Shown here: one piece after another, positions 49,974-59,637 of the stretch
Position numbering within the stretch: the stretch's first letter is position 1
How the letters are laid out: each line of letters begins with the position of its first letter
NCBI RefSeq assembly: GCF_030409945.1
Contig: NZ_JAUFQV010000028.1
Coordinates: forward strand, 124,001-188,000
Length of the DNA: 64,000 nucleotides
DNA from: Vibrio tapetis subsp. quintayensis
GTDB taxonomy: Bacteria > Pseudomonadota > Gammaproteobacteria > Enterobacterales > Vibrionaceae
Direction: 5' to 3'
Notes under the pieces: model-generated
What the model was told of the DNA's origin: nothing
Databases searched by the model: none
The model's input: only the letters and a program-made list of their open reading frames with translations
Program-made: the position numbers and the translations under genes

Positions 49974-51404
49974 ATGCGATTATTCCTATCACTTGTCACT
50001 CTTGTTAGCTTATCAACTGTACATTTCGCAAGCTTTGCCAATTCATCTAGCGATTTATTGCCCTATGGCGCCCGGGCCAGTTTAATCGTCGCAAATGAGA
50101 GCCAAATTTTCGTAGAGCAAGACAGCAAACAATTTTTTGCACCAGCAAGCACTCTAAAAGTCGTCACTGCACTAGCGGCTAAACTTGAACTTGGTGATGA
50201 TTATCGCTTTGAAACTCAAATAGAGCGCATTGGCTCAGAGTTAGTGGTTCGTTTTTCCGGCGACCCAACCTTAACCAACGCCCATTTGAATGCCTTGCTA
50301 AAAACCATCAAGCAAAAAGGGATTAATAAAGTATCGAATATTTATTTAGATAACAGTGTCTTTAGCGGCTATGAGCGTGCCGTTGGTTGGCCATGGGATA
50401 TTTTAGGGGTTTGCTACAGTGCGCCAGCCAGTGCCATTACGCTCGATCGCAATTGCGTTCAGGCGTCTATTTCTTCCACTTTGTCTAATAAAACCCAGAC
50501 CTTTGTGCCTGCGCACCAACCGATTACCGTCACCAGTGATGCTAAGAGTTTGTCCACTATAGATAAAAAATCGCAACAATGTGATTTAGAATTGACCACA
50601 AAAAGTGGCAATCAATATCACTTGTCTGGCTGTATGAGCCACCGGAATAAGCCTTTGCCACTCAAATTTGCAGTGCAAGACACTGTTGATTACACCCAGC
50701 ACGTGTTAACCCGCTTACTAAAAGAGAATCGAATCGAATTTACAGGCAAGATACTCACTAAGTCGGTACCCAATCAGGGTGTGGTTATAGCTAGTCATCA
50801 GTCGGAACCACTTAATCAGCTGCTCGATACCATGCTTAAACGTTCAGATAACTTGATTGCCGACAACCTGACAAAAACCCTCGGCCGGGAGTTTTTCTTT
50901 CAAGCCGGCAGCTTTGCTAATGGTACTGAAGCGATCAAGCAAATCATTTTCGCCAATACTGGCATTAATTTAGAACACGCAAAGCTTGCGGATGGTTCAG
51001 GTCTATCTCGCAATAACAGAATGACCGCCGATGATATGCAGCAAGTTCTCAGTTATATTTGGCAGCATGATAAAGAGCTGAATTTAATCGCTTCACTGCC
51101 TGTTTCTGGTGAAAGTGGCACTCTGAAATATCGAAAAAGTATGCGCAACGCACCGATTAAAGGACAAATTCAAGCAAAAAGCGGCTCGGTATACGGCAGC
51201 TATAACATGGCCGGATACATTCTGGATAAGCAAAAGCAACCCACAGCCCTGTTTGTTCAATTTGTGGGTGACTATCACCCTGTAAAAAAAGACAGCGATA
51301 AAAAAGGCGAGTCACCAAATGTGCTCGCCCCTATCTATCAATTTGAACAACAGTTTTATGCCGACGCGATTAAGCTAGGCCAAGAAAATGGTTCACCACA
51401 CTAA
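49974..51404 (+). CDS. dacB: D-alanyl-D-alanine carboxypeptidase/endopeptidase PBP4
   Basis: Periplasmic peptidoglycan DD-carboxypeptidase and endopeptidase. 476 residues; signal peptide to about residue 22, catalytic S59-T-L-K62, SDN in KRSDNLIADN and KSG in QAKSGSVYG. Its last 35 bp overlap the end of the convergent MgtE-like gene. The ribosome-binding site is not strong. Confidence 0.96.
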   Translation: MRLFLSLVTLVSLSTVHFASFANSSSDLLPYGARASLIVANESQIFVEQDSKQFFAPASTLKVVTALAAKLELGDDYRFETQIERIGSELVVRFSGDPTLTNAHLNALLKTIKQKGINKVSNIYLDNSVFSGYERAVGWPWDILGVCYSAPASAITLDRNCVQASISSTLSNKTQTFVPAHQPITVTSDAKSLSTIDKKSQQCDLELTTKSGNQYHLSGCMSHRNKPLPLKFAVQDTVDYTQHVLTRLLKENRIEFTGKILTKSVPNQGVVIASHQSEPLNQLLDTMLKRSDNLIADNLTKTLGREFFFQAGSFANGTEAIKQIIFANTGINLEHAKLADGSGLSRNNRMTADDMQQVLSYIWQHDKELNLIASLPVSGESGTLKYRKSMRNAPIKGQIQAKSGSVYGSYNMAGYILDKQKQPTALFVQFVGDYHPVKKDSDKKGESPNVLAPIYQFEQQFYADAIKLGQENGSPH

Positions 51405-52197
51405 AGTAGATCCAAATTCCTGAGATATCGACAACCGACGCAAGTACTGGGCTCACCAACACGGCAGGGTCCAACTTGCAGGCTCTGGCTAAAATAGGTA
51501 GCAAACCGCCGAGCGTCGTCGATATGGTCACTTGGATAAACAGTGCGACCGCAATCGCTATTGCGATAACTTCCAAGTCAAAACCACCTGTTGACGTGTT
51601 CCCGCTAAACAACATAATTCGCCCAGTCATAACAATCGCGATGACCAACGCCAAGCATACGGCGATACGGCTTTCTTTCCAAAGCACATCCAACCATTGC
51701 CGTTTTTTTAGCTCTCCAGTCGCAAGTGCTCGTATCACTAATGTTGCCGCCTGAGAGCCAGTATTACCACCTGCAGCTGCAATCACTGGCATGTAAATAG
51801 CTAACAGCATTAGTTGACTTAACGTGTCTTCATATTGAGCAATAATAAGACCTGATACTATGCCCAATAATGCTAAGGCGACAATCCAGCCAACACGCTG
51901 CCGAAAGTGCTCAAAAACACTAGTCGATAAGTAACCACGGCTGGTTTCGGCTTCTGAGTGAATAAAACCCAGTTGCATTGCGTAATGCCTTGCGCGTTTC
52001 GTGAAGCCACTTTGGTCTAACTTAGTTAAAAACCATTGAACTTCGGCGATCGTGCACGAATGAAGAATGGCAACAGCCTCTTCAATGGGCATCACGGTTA
52101 ATAGATGAAGTTGAGTTTCTTGTTCGTATTGTGCAAACGCGCCGTGCGCTGCTCCTATTTCCTCTGCAGTGTATGCAGTGGTATTCATTACCGTCAT
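51370..52197 (-). CDS. MgtE-type divalent cation transporter without CBS domains
   Basis: 275 residues. A short N-terminal helical part resembling the MgtE N-domain, then five hydrophobic segments with the family motifs MPVIAAAGGNTGSQAATL and DPAVLVSPVLASVVD. The CBS pair that gates classical MgtE by intracellular Mg2+ is absent, so control must come from elsewhere; a structured leader with a small ORF lies upstream. The ATG at 52197 has GGGAGA 6 nt before it. Mg2+ or Co2+ is the likely substrate by family. Confidence 0.87.
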   Translation of the reverse strand: MTVMNTTAYTAEEIGAAHGAFAQYEQETQLHLLTVMPIEEAVAILHSCTIAEVQWFLTKLDQSGFTKRARHYAMQLGFIHSEAETSRGYLSTSVFEHFRQRVGWIVALALLGIVSGLIIAQYEDTLSQLMLLAIYMPVIAAAGGNTGSQAATLVIRALATGELKKRQWLDVLWKESRIAVCLALVIAIVMTGRIMLFSGNTSTGGFDLEVIAIAIAVALFIQVTISTTLGGLLPILARACKLDPAVLVSPVLASVVDISGIWIYFSVVNHFLGLA

Positions 52198-52238
52198 GGC
52201 GAATCTCCCGATTAGCAATGGTGACGACCAATATAGGA

Positions 52239-52268
52239 TCTGAAGTGCTAAGTGCTAAGTGCTAAGCA
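52239..52268. repeat. short tandem AGTGCTA repeat
   Basis: Three copies of the heptamer AGTGCTA followed by AGCAC, a half-unit version of the 14-bp family, in the leader of the MgtE-like gene. Confidence 0.85.
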
Positions 52269-52338
52269 CAGCAAAGTACACAGATCTATAAGTAAGTAGA
52301 AGTATGGAGAAAAATACGAAGGGGATAATAAAATAGCA

Positions 52339-52422
52339 TCCCTACCACTAAGGCAGGGGCAAAAGCGCCAATACCGAAGCGGTTATTTCTCTCCCCTCCT
52401 ACTTGGGGGATGGTCGGTATTG
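52339..52422 (-). promoter_or_regulatory. candidate attenuator/riboregulator of the MgtE-like gene
   Basis: In transcript order: a 9-bp long-range stem CAATACCGA (52422-52414) with TCGGTATTG (52377-52369), an internal CCCCC/GGGG hairpin, then CCCTGCC TTAGT GGTAGGG followed by a U-rich stretch. The GGGG block can pair with either the C block before it or the one after it, so the folds exclude each other. The 5' arm lies inside codons 2-5 of the leader ORF. Confidence 0.55.
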
Positions 52423-52427
52423 TTCAT
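52383..52427 (-). CDS. leader peptide of the MgtE-like gene (14 residues)
   Basis: MNNTDHPPSRRGEK, with GGAG 6 nt before ATG. It starts about 40 nt after a strong promoter and ends 185 nt before the transporter gene. Asp, two Pro and two Arg in a short leader recall MgtL-type peptides, at which ribosomes falter in low Mg2+. Translation is not proved. Confidence 0.5.
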   Translation of the reverse strand: MNNTDHPPSRRGEK

Positions 52428-52470
52428 TTAACGCTCCAAATGAGATGTACTGCTAAAATGCAGCGGGCGA

Positions 52471-52499
52471 ATTATAGCCGAATTTTGATTTAAAACCAA
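52471..52499 (-). promoter_or_regulatory. sigma-70 promoter of the MgtE-like gene
   Basis: -35 TTGGTT at 52494-52499, 17-bp spacer, -10 TATAAT at 52471-52476. Transcription should start near 52464, giving a leader of about 268 nt. Confidence 0.75.
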
Positions 52500-52527
52500 T
52501 GACCATAAGCCAAGAAAATGGGCAAAA

Positions 52528-52554
52528 AAATAGCTCCGCCATGCGGAGCTATTT
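52528..52554 (-). terminator. tyrS terminator
   Basis: Perfect 12-bp stem AAATAGCTCCGC / GCGGAGCTATTT with a 3-nt loop and a T-run on the minus strand, 29 bp after tyrS. It separates tyrS from the MgtE-like transcript. Confidence 0.93.
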
Positions 52555-52582
52555 ATTCATTCATAAGAAAAATAGACTTGTC

Positions 52583-53770
52583 TTATTTAATCGTAATACG
52601 TGCAAACTTGCGCTTACCAACTTGGTAAACAGCGGTGCCTGCTTCCGGTACAAGTTTAGTATCTTCGATCTTCGCGCCATCGATTTTCGCAGCGCCTTGA
52701 CGGATCATGCGCATCGCATCTGAAGTTGAGCTGACCAAAGCCGCCTCTTTCAGTACGTTACCAATTGGCAAACCGGCTTCGAATTCGAATTCTGGCATTT
52801 CGTCTGGCATTGCGCCTTTTTGGAAGCGGTTAATAAACTCTTGTTCTGCAGCATCAGCATCGGCTTCAGTATGGAAGCGCGCAATGATTTCTTTTGCGAG
52901 CAAAATCTTCACATCACGTGGGTTTTTACCTGCTTCAATGTCGGCTTTAAACTGCGCAACTTCTGCCAATGGGCGGAAAGACAACAGTTCGTAGTAGCTC
53001 CACATTAGGTCATCAGAAATCGACATGATTTTACCAAACATTTCGCTTGGCGCATCACTGATACCAATATAGTTATGAGCAGATTTAGACATTTTCTTAA
53101 CGCCGTCTAAACCAACCAGTAGTGGCATCATCAATACAGATTGTGGCTTTTGGCCTGCTGATTTTTGTAGCTCACGGCCCATCAGTAAGTTGAATTTCTG
53201 ATCCGTACCACCGAGTTCTACATCACTCTTTAACGCAACAGAGTCATGACCTTGAAGTAACGGGTACATAAATTCGTGGATGGCAATAGGTTGTCCACCA
53301 GCATAACGCTTTTTGAAGTCATCACGCTCAAGCATACGAGCAACCGTTTGATTGGATGCTAGGCGAATCATACCTTCAGCGCCTAATTCAGATAACCATT
53401 CAGAGTTAAAACGAATCTCTGTTTTTGCTGGGTCTAAAATTTTAAACACCTGCTCTTTATAGGTTTCTGCATTTCTAAGTACGTCTTCACGGCTTAGAGG
53501 TGGACGCGTGGTGTTCTTACCAGACGGATCACCAACCATAGCGGTAAAATCACCGATCAAGAACGTCACTTCGTGGCCCAAATCTTGGAACTGACGAAGT
53601 TTATTAAAAATCACCGTGTGACCAAGGTGAATATCAGGCGCAGTTGGATCAGCACCCAATTTAATACGTAACGGACGACCTTCTTTTAATTTCGCGATCA
53701 GCTCGTCTTCAGGGATAAGCTCTTCTACACCGCGCTTAATTTCAGCCAGTGCTGCTTCAATACTCGCCAT
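52583..53770 (-). CDS. tyrS: tyrosyl-tRNA synthetase (type 2)
   Basis: Charges tRNA-Tyr. 395 residues; HIGH motif as H48-LGH51, KMSKS in [10 protein letters not shown], and a C-terminal S4 RNA-binding domain ([14 protein letters not shown]). The KMSKS form and length mark the TyrZ-like type 2 enzyme, distinct from the 424-residue E. coli TyrS. GGGAG stands 9 nt before ATG. Divergent from the M23 peptidase gene. Confidence 0.96.
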   Translation of the reverse strand: MASIEAALAEIKRGVEELIPEDELIAKLKEGRPLRIKLGADPTAPDIHLGHTVIFNKLRQFQDLGHEVTFLIGDFTAMVGDPSGKNTTRPPLSREDVLRNAETYKEQVFKILDPAKTEIRFNSEWLSELGAEGMIRLASNQTVARMLERDDFKKRYAGGQPIAIHEFMYPLLQGHDSVALKSDVELGGTDQKFNLLMGRELQKSAGQKPQSVLMMPLLVGLDGVKKMSKSAHNYIGISDAPSEMFGKIMSISDDLMWSYYELLSFRPLAEVAQFKADIEAGKNPRDVKILLAKEIIARFHTEADADAAEQEFINRFQKGAMPDEMPEFEFEAGLPIGNVLKEAALVSSTSDAMRMIRQGAAKIDGAKIEDTKLVPEAGTAVYQVGKRKFARITIK

Positions 53771-53900
53771 TCTTGTTCACTCCCACAGATTTGGCAAAAA
53801 TATGACTTCGAGACAGTGTACTTGAATAGCACTCAGTTTTGAAACCAGTTAGACTCAGTAACTGTTATTTTTATCGTATTAATTGAGCGAATAGATCCAA

Positions 53901-55205
53901 ATGTCGAAATTTGCCCGTCTTTCTCTGTTACACCGCATTCTGATTGGCTTCTTTACTGCTGTAATTGTCATCGCTGTCTTTTTCCTTCCTGATGCGAAAG
54001 ACTTAAGACCAGAGCAGTCTGGCTTAGAAGTAGGTAAGCTTTACCCCTTGACGATTAATGCAGAAGCACTGAACCCTGCAGGTAATATCGCTCCCGTCTC
54101 TCTCATTCGCTGGGAATCCCACAAAGTACAATCAGGTGAGAGTGCCGCGCTATTATTTAACCGAATTGGTTTATCCGCTCGTCTATTGCACAATTTGATA
54201 ACCAGTGAAAAAGAAATCAACAAGCAATTGTCACGTTTACGACCTGGCAATATTCTTAAATTTGGCTTTAACGAACAAAATGAGCTGGTTCAGCTAAACC
54301 GCGTCATCAGCGAGTTCGAGACCTTTCAAATCACCAAAACAGACTCTGGCTTTTCTTCCCAAGTAGCTAAAAAAGAAGTCAATATTCAACTCAATTACGC
54401 TGAAGCTGAAATCACATCAAACTTCTGGAACGCCAGTGTCGTCGCGGGATTAACGCCAAACCAAATTATGGAATTAGCAGGCATCTTTGGCTGGGATATT
54501 GATTTTGCCTTGGACATTCGAGCTGGTGATGCCTTCCAGGTTCTCTATGAAGAAAAGGTAGTAGAGGGTGAGAAAGTCGGTCGTGGCAACATCATTGCGG
54601 CCATATTCACCAACCAAGGTGATACATTTAAAGCCATCCGAGATAAGAAAACGGGTAACTATTTTGACCAAGACGGCAGAGCAATGAAAAAAGCGTTTTT
54701 ACGCTCGCCGATCAACTTCCGTTACGTCAGCTCTAATTTTAACCCTCGCAGGCTTCACCCTGTCACCGGGCAAGTGAAAGCGCACCGAGGAACCGACTAT
54801 GTCGCACCAGTAGGAACGCCGATTTGGGCCGCAGGTGATGGTACGGTTGAAAAGTCTGGCTATAATCGTTTTAACGGCAACTACGTATTTATTCGCCATA
54901 GCAACACCTACATTACTAAGTATCTGCACATGACCAAGCGCTACGTCAAAACAGGCCAGCGAGTAAAACAAGGTCAAACGGTGGGTACATTAGGTGGCAC
55001 AGGCCGAGTAACGGGGCCGCACCTTCACTACGAATTCTTAGTTAACGGTGTGCACAAGAACCCACGCACCGTTAAACTGCCACAATCTAAATCGCTGAAG
55101 GGCAAAACGAAACAAACCTTTATAGCGAATTCAATAATCAGGTTAGAGCAGCTAGAAAGATACAAGCAACTCCTAGAGCCGATGGATTCAAGTTCTAAAA
55201 GCTAA
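53901..55205 (+). CDS. M23 family peptidoglycan endopeptidase (ShyC-like)
   Basis: Cleaves D-Ala-mDAP cross-links to let the sacculus grow. 434 residues: membrane anchor or signal at about 14-30, a regulatory region with LysM/OapA-like features (SGESAALLFNRIGLS, LRPGNILKFGF), a Csd3-type middle domain, and the LytM domain with zinc ligands H295, D299 and the H374-LH376 pair. V. cholerae VC0630 (ShyC) has the same place next to tyrS (from memory). The final residues SSKS and the stop are encoded by a 14-bp repeat unit. Confidence 0.88.
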   Translation: MSKFARLSLLHRILIGFFTAVIVIAVFFLPDAKDLRPEQSGLEVGKLYPLTINAEALNPAGNIAPVSLIRWESHKVQSGESAALLFNRIGLSARLLHNLITSEKEINKQLSRLRPGNILKFGFNEQNELVQLNRVISEFETFQITKTDSGFSSQVAKKEVNIQLNYAEAEITSNFWNASVVAGLTPNQIMELAGIFGWDIDFALDIRAGDAFQVLYEEKVVEGEKVGRGNIIAAIFTNQGDTFKAIRDKKTGNYFDQDGRAMKKAFLRSPINFRYVSSNFNPRRLHPVTGQVKAHRGTDYVAPVGTPIWAAGDGTVEKSGYNRFNGNYVFIRHSNTYITKYLHMTKRYVKTGQRVKQGQTVGTLGGTGRVTGPHLHYEFLVNGVHKNPRTVKLPQSKSLKGKTKQTFIANSIIRLEQLERYKQLLEPMDSSSKS

Positions 55206-55234
55206 GTTCTAAAAGCTAAGTTCTAAAAGCTAAG
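55193..55234. repeat. three exact 14-bp repeats spanning the shyC-like stop
   Basis: TTCTAAAAGCTAAG three times. The first unit contains the last codons and the TAA stop (55203-55205) of the peptidase gene. Confidence 0.95.
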
Positions 55235-55243
55235 ACTAAAGAC

Positions 55244-55283
55244 AAAAAAGCCAGAGCGAGGTTACCTTCGATCTGGCTTTTTT
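55244..55283. terminator. bidirectional terminator between peptidase and GT9 genes
   Basis: AAAAAAGCCAGA / TCTGGCTTTTTT, perfect 12-bp stem with a 16-nt loop, between two convergent genes. Confidence 0.92.
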
Positions 55284-55298
55284 AATTGTTTCATAGAG

Positions 55299-56360
55299 CT
55301 AACTAGGATCTTGTAGGGCTTTGAGTACTTTCTCTGCGTCTAGATTATCTAATCCATCCACATCAACACAGTGTTCTCCCAGCAAACCGTAACGCTCTAT
55401 ATTGGTGTGGGTGTACAAACCAACGCATTTAGCCCCAGCGGCATCGGCTAAGTGCAACGGCCCTGTATCGCAACAGATAAAGCCATCCAGCTCTTTAAGT
55501 ACTGCGGCAAGGTGTCGCATGTCTTTTGACTGAAATGTTTTAATGTTTGGCTGCAATGGCTGCGTGACATCTGGACTTAAAATTTCAACCCACTGAATCG
55601 ACTGGCTCGAAGCGTCATCAAACTTATCAACAATGCCCTGCCAAGTGGTTTCATCTAACTGTTTATCACCCCTAGCACCTCGAAAGTACGCCATGGTGAT
55701 GCCTTGGTGATCACCTCGCAGCTGAGAGGTAACCTTCATGCCTTGGGAGTGCTCATCCTCGTTAAATTCCATGGTATGATCCGCAGGTAACTGAACATCC
55801 AATCCCATTCCCGTTAATACATCCAAACTCTCCAAGGCCGCGTGGGCATGGCGATTGACTGGTTGATTAGAATGAGGTGATGCTACATTACGGCGTGGAT
55901 TAAATTCAGCGACTTTGTTTTTAGCATTCATCAATGCTGACATCATACTGTCGCCAACCGACGCATAAGGCAGTAAGACCAAGTCATATTGGTTGCTGCG
56001 CAGCTTTTTCATACATGAAATCCAGCGAGACAACCCTTTAAAAGAGAAAAACGAATAATCCATCGCCTCAAAGCCCATATTAGAAAATACGCTGCCTTGC
56101 CAAGGTTCATTGAGTAGCAGATCTATTCGTGCTTCGGGATATTGTTTTCGCACTTCGCGCAAAAATGGCAGCATAAAATACATGTTGCCGATACGCTTAT
56201 TATTACGGATCACCAATATATGTTTAATCTCATCTTTAGGTAGCGCGGATGAAGTTAAACTGCGCTTATTGTTTAAGAGCTTATAGAGTAAGGTTTCCAA
56301 GCCGCCCATTTGGTCTCGGCGGTAACTGTCAAACTGGCGCAGGGCATTCCGTAAAGTCAT
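55299..56360 (-). CDS. glycosyltransferase family 9 (heptosyltransferase-like)
   Basis: 353 residues with the GT-B signatures of the WaaF/WaaC group: HILVIRNNKRIGNMYFMLPFL in two blocks near residue 49, and the acceptor-side FICCDTGPLHLADAAGAKCVGLY. Likely transfers heptose or a related sugar to the LPS core. It lies outside an LPS cluster, so the acceptor cannot be stated. It has no partner gene here; an RND operon lies upstream with its own terminator. Confidence 0.85.
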   Translation of the reverse strand: MTLRNALRQFDSYRRDQMGGLETLLYKLLNNKRSLTSSALPKDEIKHILVIRNNKRIGNMYFMLPFLREVRKQYPEARIDLLLNEPWQGSVFSNMGFEAMDYSFFSFKGLSRWISCMKKLRSNQYDLVLLPYASVGDSMMSALMNAKNKVAEFNPRRNVASPHSNQPVNRHAHAALESLDVLTGMGLDVQLPADHTMEFNEDEHSQGMKVTSQLRGDHQGITMAYFRGARGDKQLDETTWQGIVDKFDDASSQSIQWVEILSPDVTQPLQPNIKTFQSKDMRHLAAVLKELDGFICCDTGPLHLADAAGAKCVGLYTHTNIERYGLLGEHCVDVDGLDNLDAEKVLKALQDPS

Positions 56361-56388
56361 AGTTCCGTATCATTCTTAGTTATAAAAA

Positions 56389-56431
56389 AACGCTTACTAA
56401 GAATCCATCTATTGATTCTTTAGCAAGCGTT
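56389..56431 (-). terminator. terminator of the RND operon
   Basis: A long imperfect hairpin (AACGCTT.CTAAGAATC paired with GATTCTT.AG.AAGCGTT) and a T-run on the minus strand, about 33 bp after the permease stop. Confidence 0.9.
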
Positions 56432-56463
56432 CGATTCTAGCATACCTTACCGTTCAAGTTCGA

Positions 56464-59400
56464 TTAGGAGCGGGGCTTATCTACCTCTAAAGCGATTTGA
56501 GGCTCTGGTGACTCATGCGTATCCGTATTTGATGTACTGGTTTTATCCTTTGGATCTCGGCCAAGCATCAACAAACATGGCGTAAGAACCAATGTCAGCA
56601 CCGTGGCAAATGCCAAGCCACCTGCGATTGCCGTTGCTAATTGAGACCACCATTGTGTACTTGGCGCACCAAACTCAATTTTTTGATTGATCAAATCAAT
56701 GTTCATTTCCAACACCATTGGCATCAATCCAAGAATGGTCGTGATGGTCGTTAGCATAACGGGCCTTAAACGCTGAACCCCGGTACGGAGTATTGCGTCT
56801 TGCTTAGCTAACCCTCGTTTACGCAGTTGGTTATACGTGTCAATCAAGACGATATTATTATTCACCACTATTCCGGCTAAAGCGATGACACCAATACCTG
56901 ACATCACGATACCGAAAGGCCTTTGGAAAATCAGTAACCCAGCAAACACACCCACAGTCGAAAACAAAACCGCACTCAAGATCAAAAAGGCTTGATAGAA
57001 GCTATTAAACTGAGTCACCAATATCAATGCCATGACCGCAAGCGCGACCACAAAGGCATTCTGCAGGAAAGCCGATGAATTGGCCTGCTCTTCATTTTGA
57101 CCTCTGATCTTAAATTCTACCGAAGATGGGAAATCCATATCAGCCAAAGCTTGTTCAATATTTGGTAGCTCTAGTGCTAAGTTATAGCCCTCTCTCATGT
57201 CAGCAGTAATATTCAATACTCGATGGCCATCAATACGTTCAATAGCATCTTGCTTCGGTGTAGGTTTAATTTCGGCAAAGTTAGTGATCGGAACTAAACC
57301 CATTGGCGTTTTGATTCTAAGCTGTTCAAACCTGCCAATATCACGTTTTTCTTCAGGGTACCGAACTAAGATATCCACTTCTTCATTCGCATCATCAGGC
57401 AGGTAATCGCCTATCTTCAAACCGTTAGTTACAAACTGAACAGTATTACCCACTAGAGTCGCATCCGCTGCAAAGCGAGAGGCATCATCACGGCGTATAT
57501 CAATTTGCCAATCTATACCCTCTTTACTCGAAGTGTCACTGACATTAATAAGCGCCGGGTTATTATCCGCCCAATGTCGGACAATTTTGGTGGCTTCATC
57601 TAGTTCTATCGGCACTCGTGAAGACATCTCGATAACCAAATCATTTTCAACCGGTGGGCCTGCATCTGGGAATTTATATTCAATCTCAACGCCTGCAAAC
57701 TTGTCCGTCTGTTCACGCAGTTCTTCTATGATGTCTTTTACTTTACGGCGATACTGCCAATCCACAGGCGTGATCTGAATTTGCCCTATAACATCTTCGC
57801 CGCCTGTTCGGGTGTAGACACTATCGAACTCATCATGCCCTAACACCACTTGTTCGATATCTCGCATGATGGCGTCTTTTTCTTGGATAGAGTGATCACC
57901 GTAAGATCGTACTTTAACCGTAAAAAATGGCGGATCCACTTCGGGGAAAAATTCTGCGCCCAACCCGGCTTTGCCATACCCCACACCAACCGCAACCGCA
58001 AGTGCAATGGCACTGAACAGGATCTTTATCGGGTGGTGAATTGCGATGGCTAACGTTTGGTAATACAGGCGAGTTAAACCCGTCGCTTGCTCAAACACAC
58101 CGTTATGTAAGTCGACCATTTTAGCTTGGTTTTCTTTGGACACATTTTGCGGCTTACCAATTAAACCACCGAGTACCGGCACAAAAAGCAGTGCCATCAC
58201 TAATGATGCCGTTAAGGTTGCAATCAATGTGAGTGGCAAGAATTTCATGAACTCACCGGTCACATCAGGCCAAAATAACAACGGTGCAAATGCAGCTAAC
58301 GTTGTGGCAGTAGACGCGGTAATAGGCCACGCCATACGTTTCGCGGCATCGCGATAGGCTTGTTTCTTGTCGATTCCCTCTTGCATGCGGCGATCTGCAA
58401 ACTCGGTCACCACTATCGCGCCATCTACTAACATGCCGACCGCCATGATTAATGAAAATAACACAACAATATTGACCGTCATCCCAAAGATGGACAACAC
58501 AAGTAAACCCGTCAAAAAAGAACCGGGGATAGAAATACCTACCAAGAAAGCGGTACGAGTGCCAAGAATGGCGATGATTACGATGACCACCAGAATGATG
58601 GCGGACAAGATATTGTTTTGCAGATCGTTAAGCATGATCTTAACGTCTTTTGACTCATCTTTGGTGTACTTGACCCGCAGGTTAGCAGGCCAATCATCAC
58701 GCAGTTGAGCTTGTGCCATCACCTCTTTCACCAGATCAACGGTTTCAATGATGTTTTCACCAGCACGCTTTTTGATGTCCAAGATGACAGCAGACTCACC
58801 ATCCAAACGGGCAAAGCTTTCTGGATCTCTAAAAGCACGCCTCACGGTTGCAATATCAGCAAAGGTAATAACTTGTTTGCCTTCAACTTTAACGGGTAGC
58901 TCTAACACATCTTTAAGGGAATCAAAAACGGATGGCACTTTGACAGAAAAGCGCCCATAGCCAGTATCCACATACCCAGCGGCGACCACCTTATTATTTA
59001 ACGCGATCAGGTTATAGATATCCCCCTGATCTAAGCCGTAGCTTTCCATTAGCAAAGGATCAACGATGATTTCGACCACATCATCTCGATCGCCAGCAAT
59101 GTCGACCTCAAGAACTTGGCGATAACTCTCTAGTTTATCTCTAATGATACGGCCAATTTGTACGATCGTGCGCTCTGGCACTGTGCCGTATAGCACAACC
59201 GAAAGTACGGGCTGCTCGGAAGCTAACGTGACTTCATTGACTGTCGGCTCGTCGCTATCCGCTGGCAGTTTTGGTTTAGCGAGATCAACCGCATCTCGAA
59301 CATCAGACATGGCTTTATTAAGATCGACGCCCACATTAAATTCAAGTACCACCGAAGCATGGCCCTCAGACGCCGTGGCACTCATTTCTTTAACGCCTTC

Positions 59401-59625
59401 AATAGAACGCAACTCTTGTTCTATTGGTCTAACTAACAAACGCTCCGCATCATCAGGGGAGATACCCTGATGACCGACTGAAACATAAATAATAGGAATG
59501 GTAATGTCTGGACTGGACTCTTTCGGTATCGCCACATAGGTCATCGCTCCTGCGACCAATATGAGAATAAGTAAAGACATCATGGTACGAGAGCGGGTCA
59601 ATGCCGCATCAATTATGCTGTACAT
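56464..59625 (-). CDS. RND efflux permease (AcrB/VexM type)
   Basis: Proton-driven inner-membrane pump, 1053 residues with the usual 12 segments and two large periplasmic loops. In segment 4 it reads GMLVDGAIVVTE, with one Asp where AcrB has the pair D407-D408; a Gly replaces the second. GGGAG stands 8 nt before ATG, 12 bp after the adaptor gene. It likely corresponds to VexM (VC0628) of V. cholerae (from memory). No outer-membrane channel gene is next to it, so it would use TolC. Confidence 0.9.
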   Translation of the reverse strand: MYSIIDAALTRSRTMMSLLILILVAGAMTYVAIPKESSPDITIPIIYVSVGHQGISPDDAERLLVRPIEQELRSIEGVKEMSATASEGHASVVLEFNVGVDLNKAMSDVRDAVDLAKPKLPADSDEPTVNEVTLASEQPVLSVVLYGTVPERTIVQIGRIIRDKLESYRQVLEVDIAGDRDDVVEIIVDPLLMESYGLDQGDIYNLIALNNKVVAAGYVDTGYGRFSVKVPSVFDSLKDVLELPVKVEGKQVITFADIATVRRAFRDPESFARLDGESAVILDIKKRAGENIIETVDLVKEVMAQAQLRDDWPANLRVKYTKDESKDVKIMLNDLQNNILSAIILVVIVIIAILGTRTAFLVGISIPGSFLTGLLVLSIFGMTVNIVVLFSLIMAVGMLVDGAIVVTEFADRRMQEGIDKKQAYRDAAKRMAWPITASTATTLAAFAPLLFWPDVTGEFMKFLPLTLIATLTASLVMALLFVPVLGGLIGKPQNVSKENQAKMVDLHNGVFEQATGLTRLYYQTLAIAIHHPIKILFSAIALAVAVGVGYGKAGLGAEFFPEVDPPFFTVKVRSYGDHSIQEKDAIMRDIEQVVLGHDEFDSVYTRTGGEDVIGQIQITPVDWQYRRKVKDIIEELREQTDKFAGVEIEYKFPDAGPPVENDLVIEMSSRVPIELDEATKIVRHWADNNPALINVSDTSSKEGIDWQIDIRRDDASRFAADATLVGNTVQFVTNGLKIGDYLPDDANEEVDILVRYPEEKRDIGRFEQLRIKTPMGLVPITNFAEIKPTPKQDAIERIDGHRVLNITADMREGYNLALELPNIEQALADMDFPSSVEFKIRGQNEEQANSSAFLQNAFVVALAVMALILVTQFNSFYQAFLILSAVLFSTVGVFAGLLIFQRPFGIVMSGIGVIALAGIVVNNNIVLIDTYNQLRKRGLAKQDAILRTGVQRLRPVMLTTITTILGLMPMVLEMNIDLINQKIEFGAPSTQWWSQLATAIAGGLAFATVLTLVLTPCLLMLGRDPKDKTSTSNTDTHESPEPQIALEVDKPRS

Positions 59626-59637
59626 AGCGTCAACTCC

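Noticed and set aside
52197..52470. Known Mg2+ riboswitch (M-box) ahead of the MgtE-like gene
   Set aside because: The conserved M-box blocks as I know them are absent; the leader-ORF model explains the structure better.
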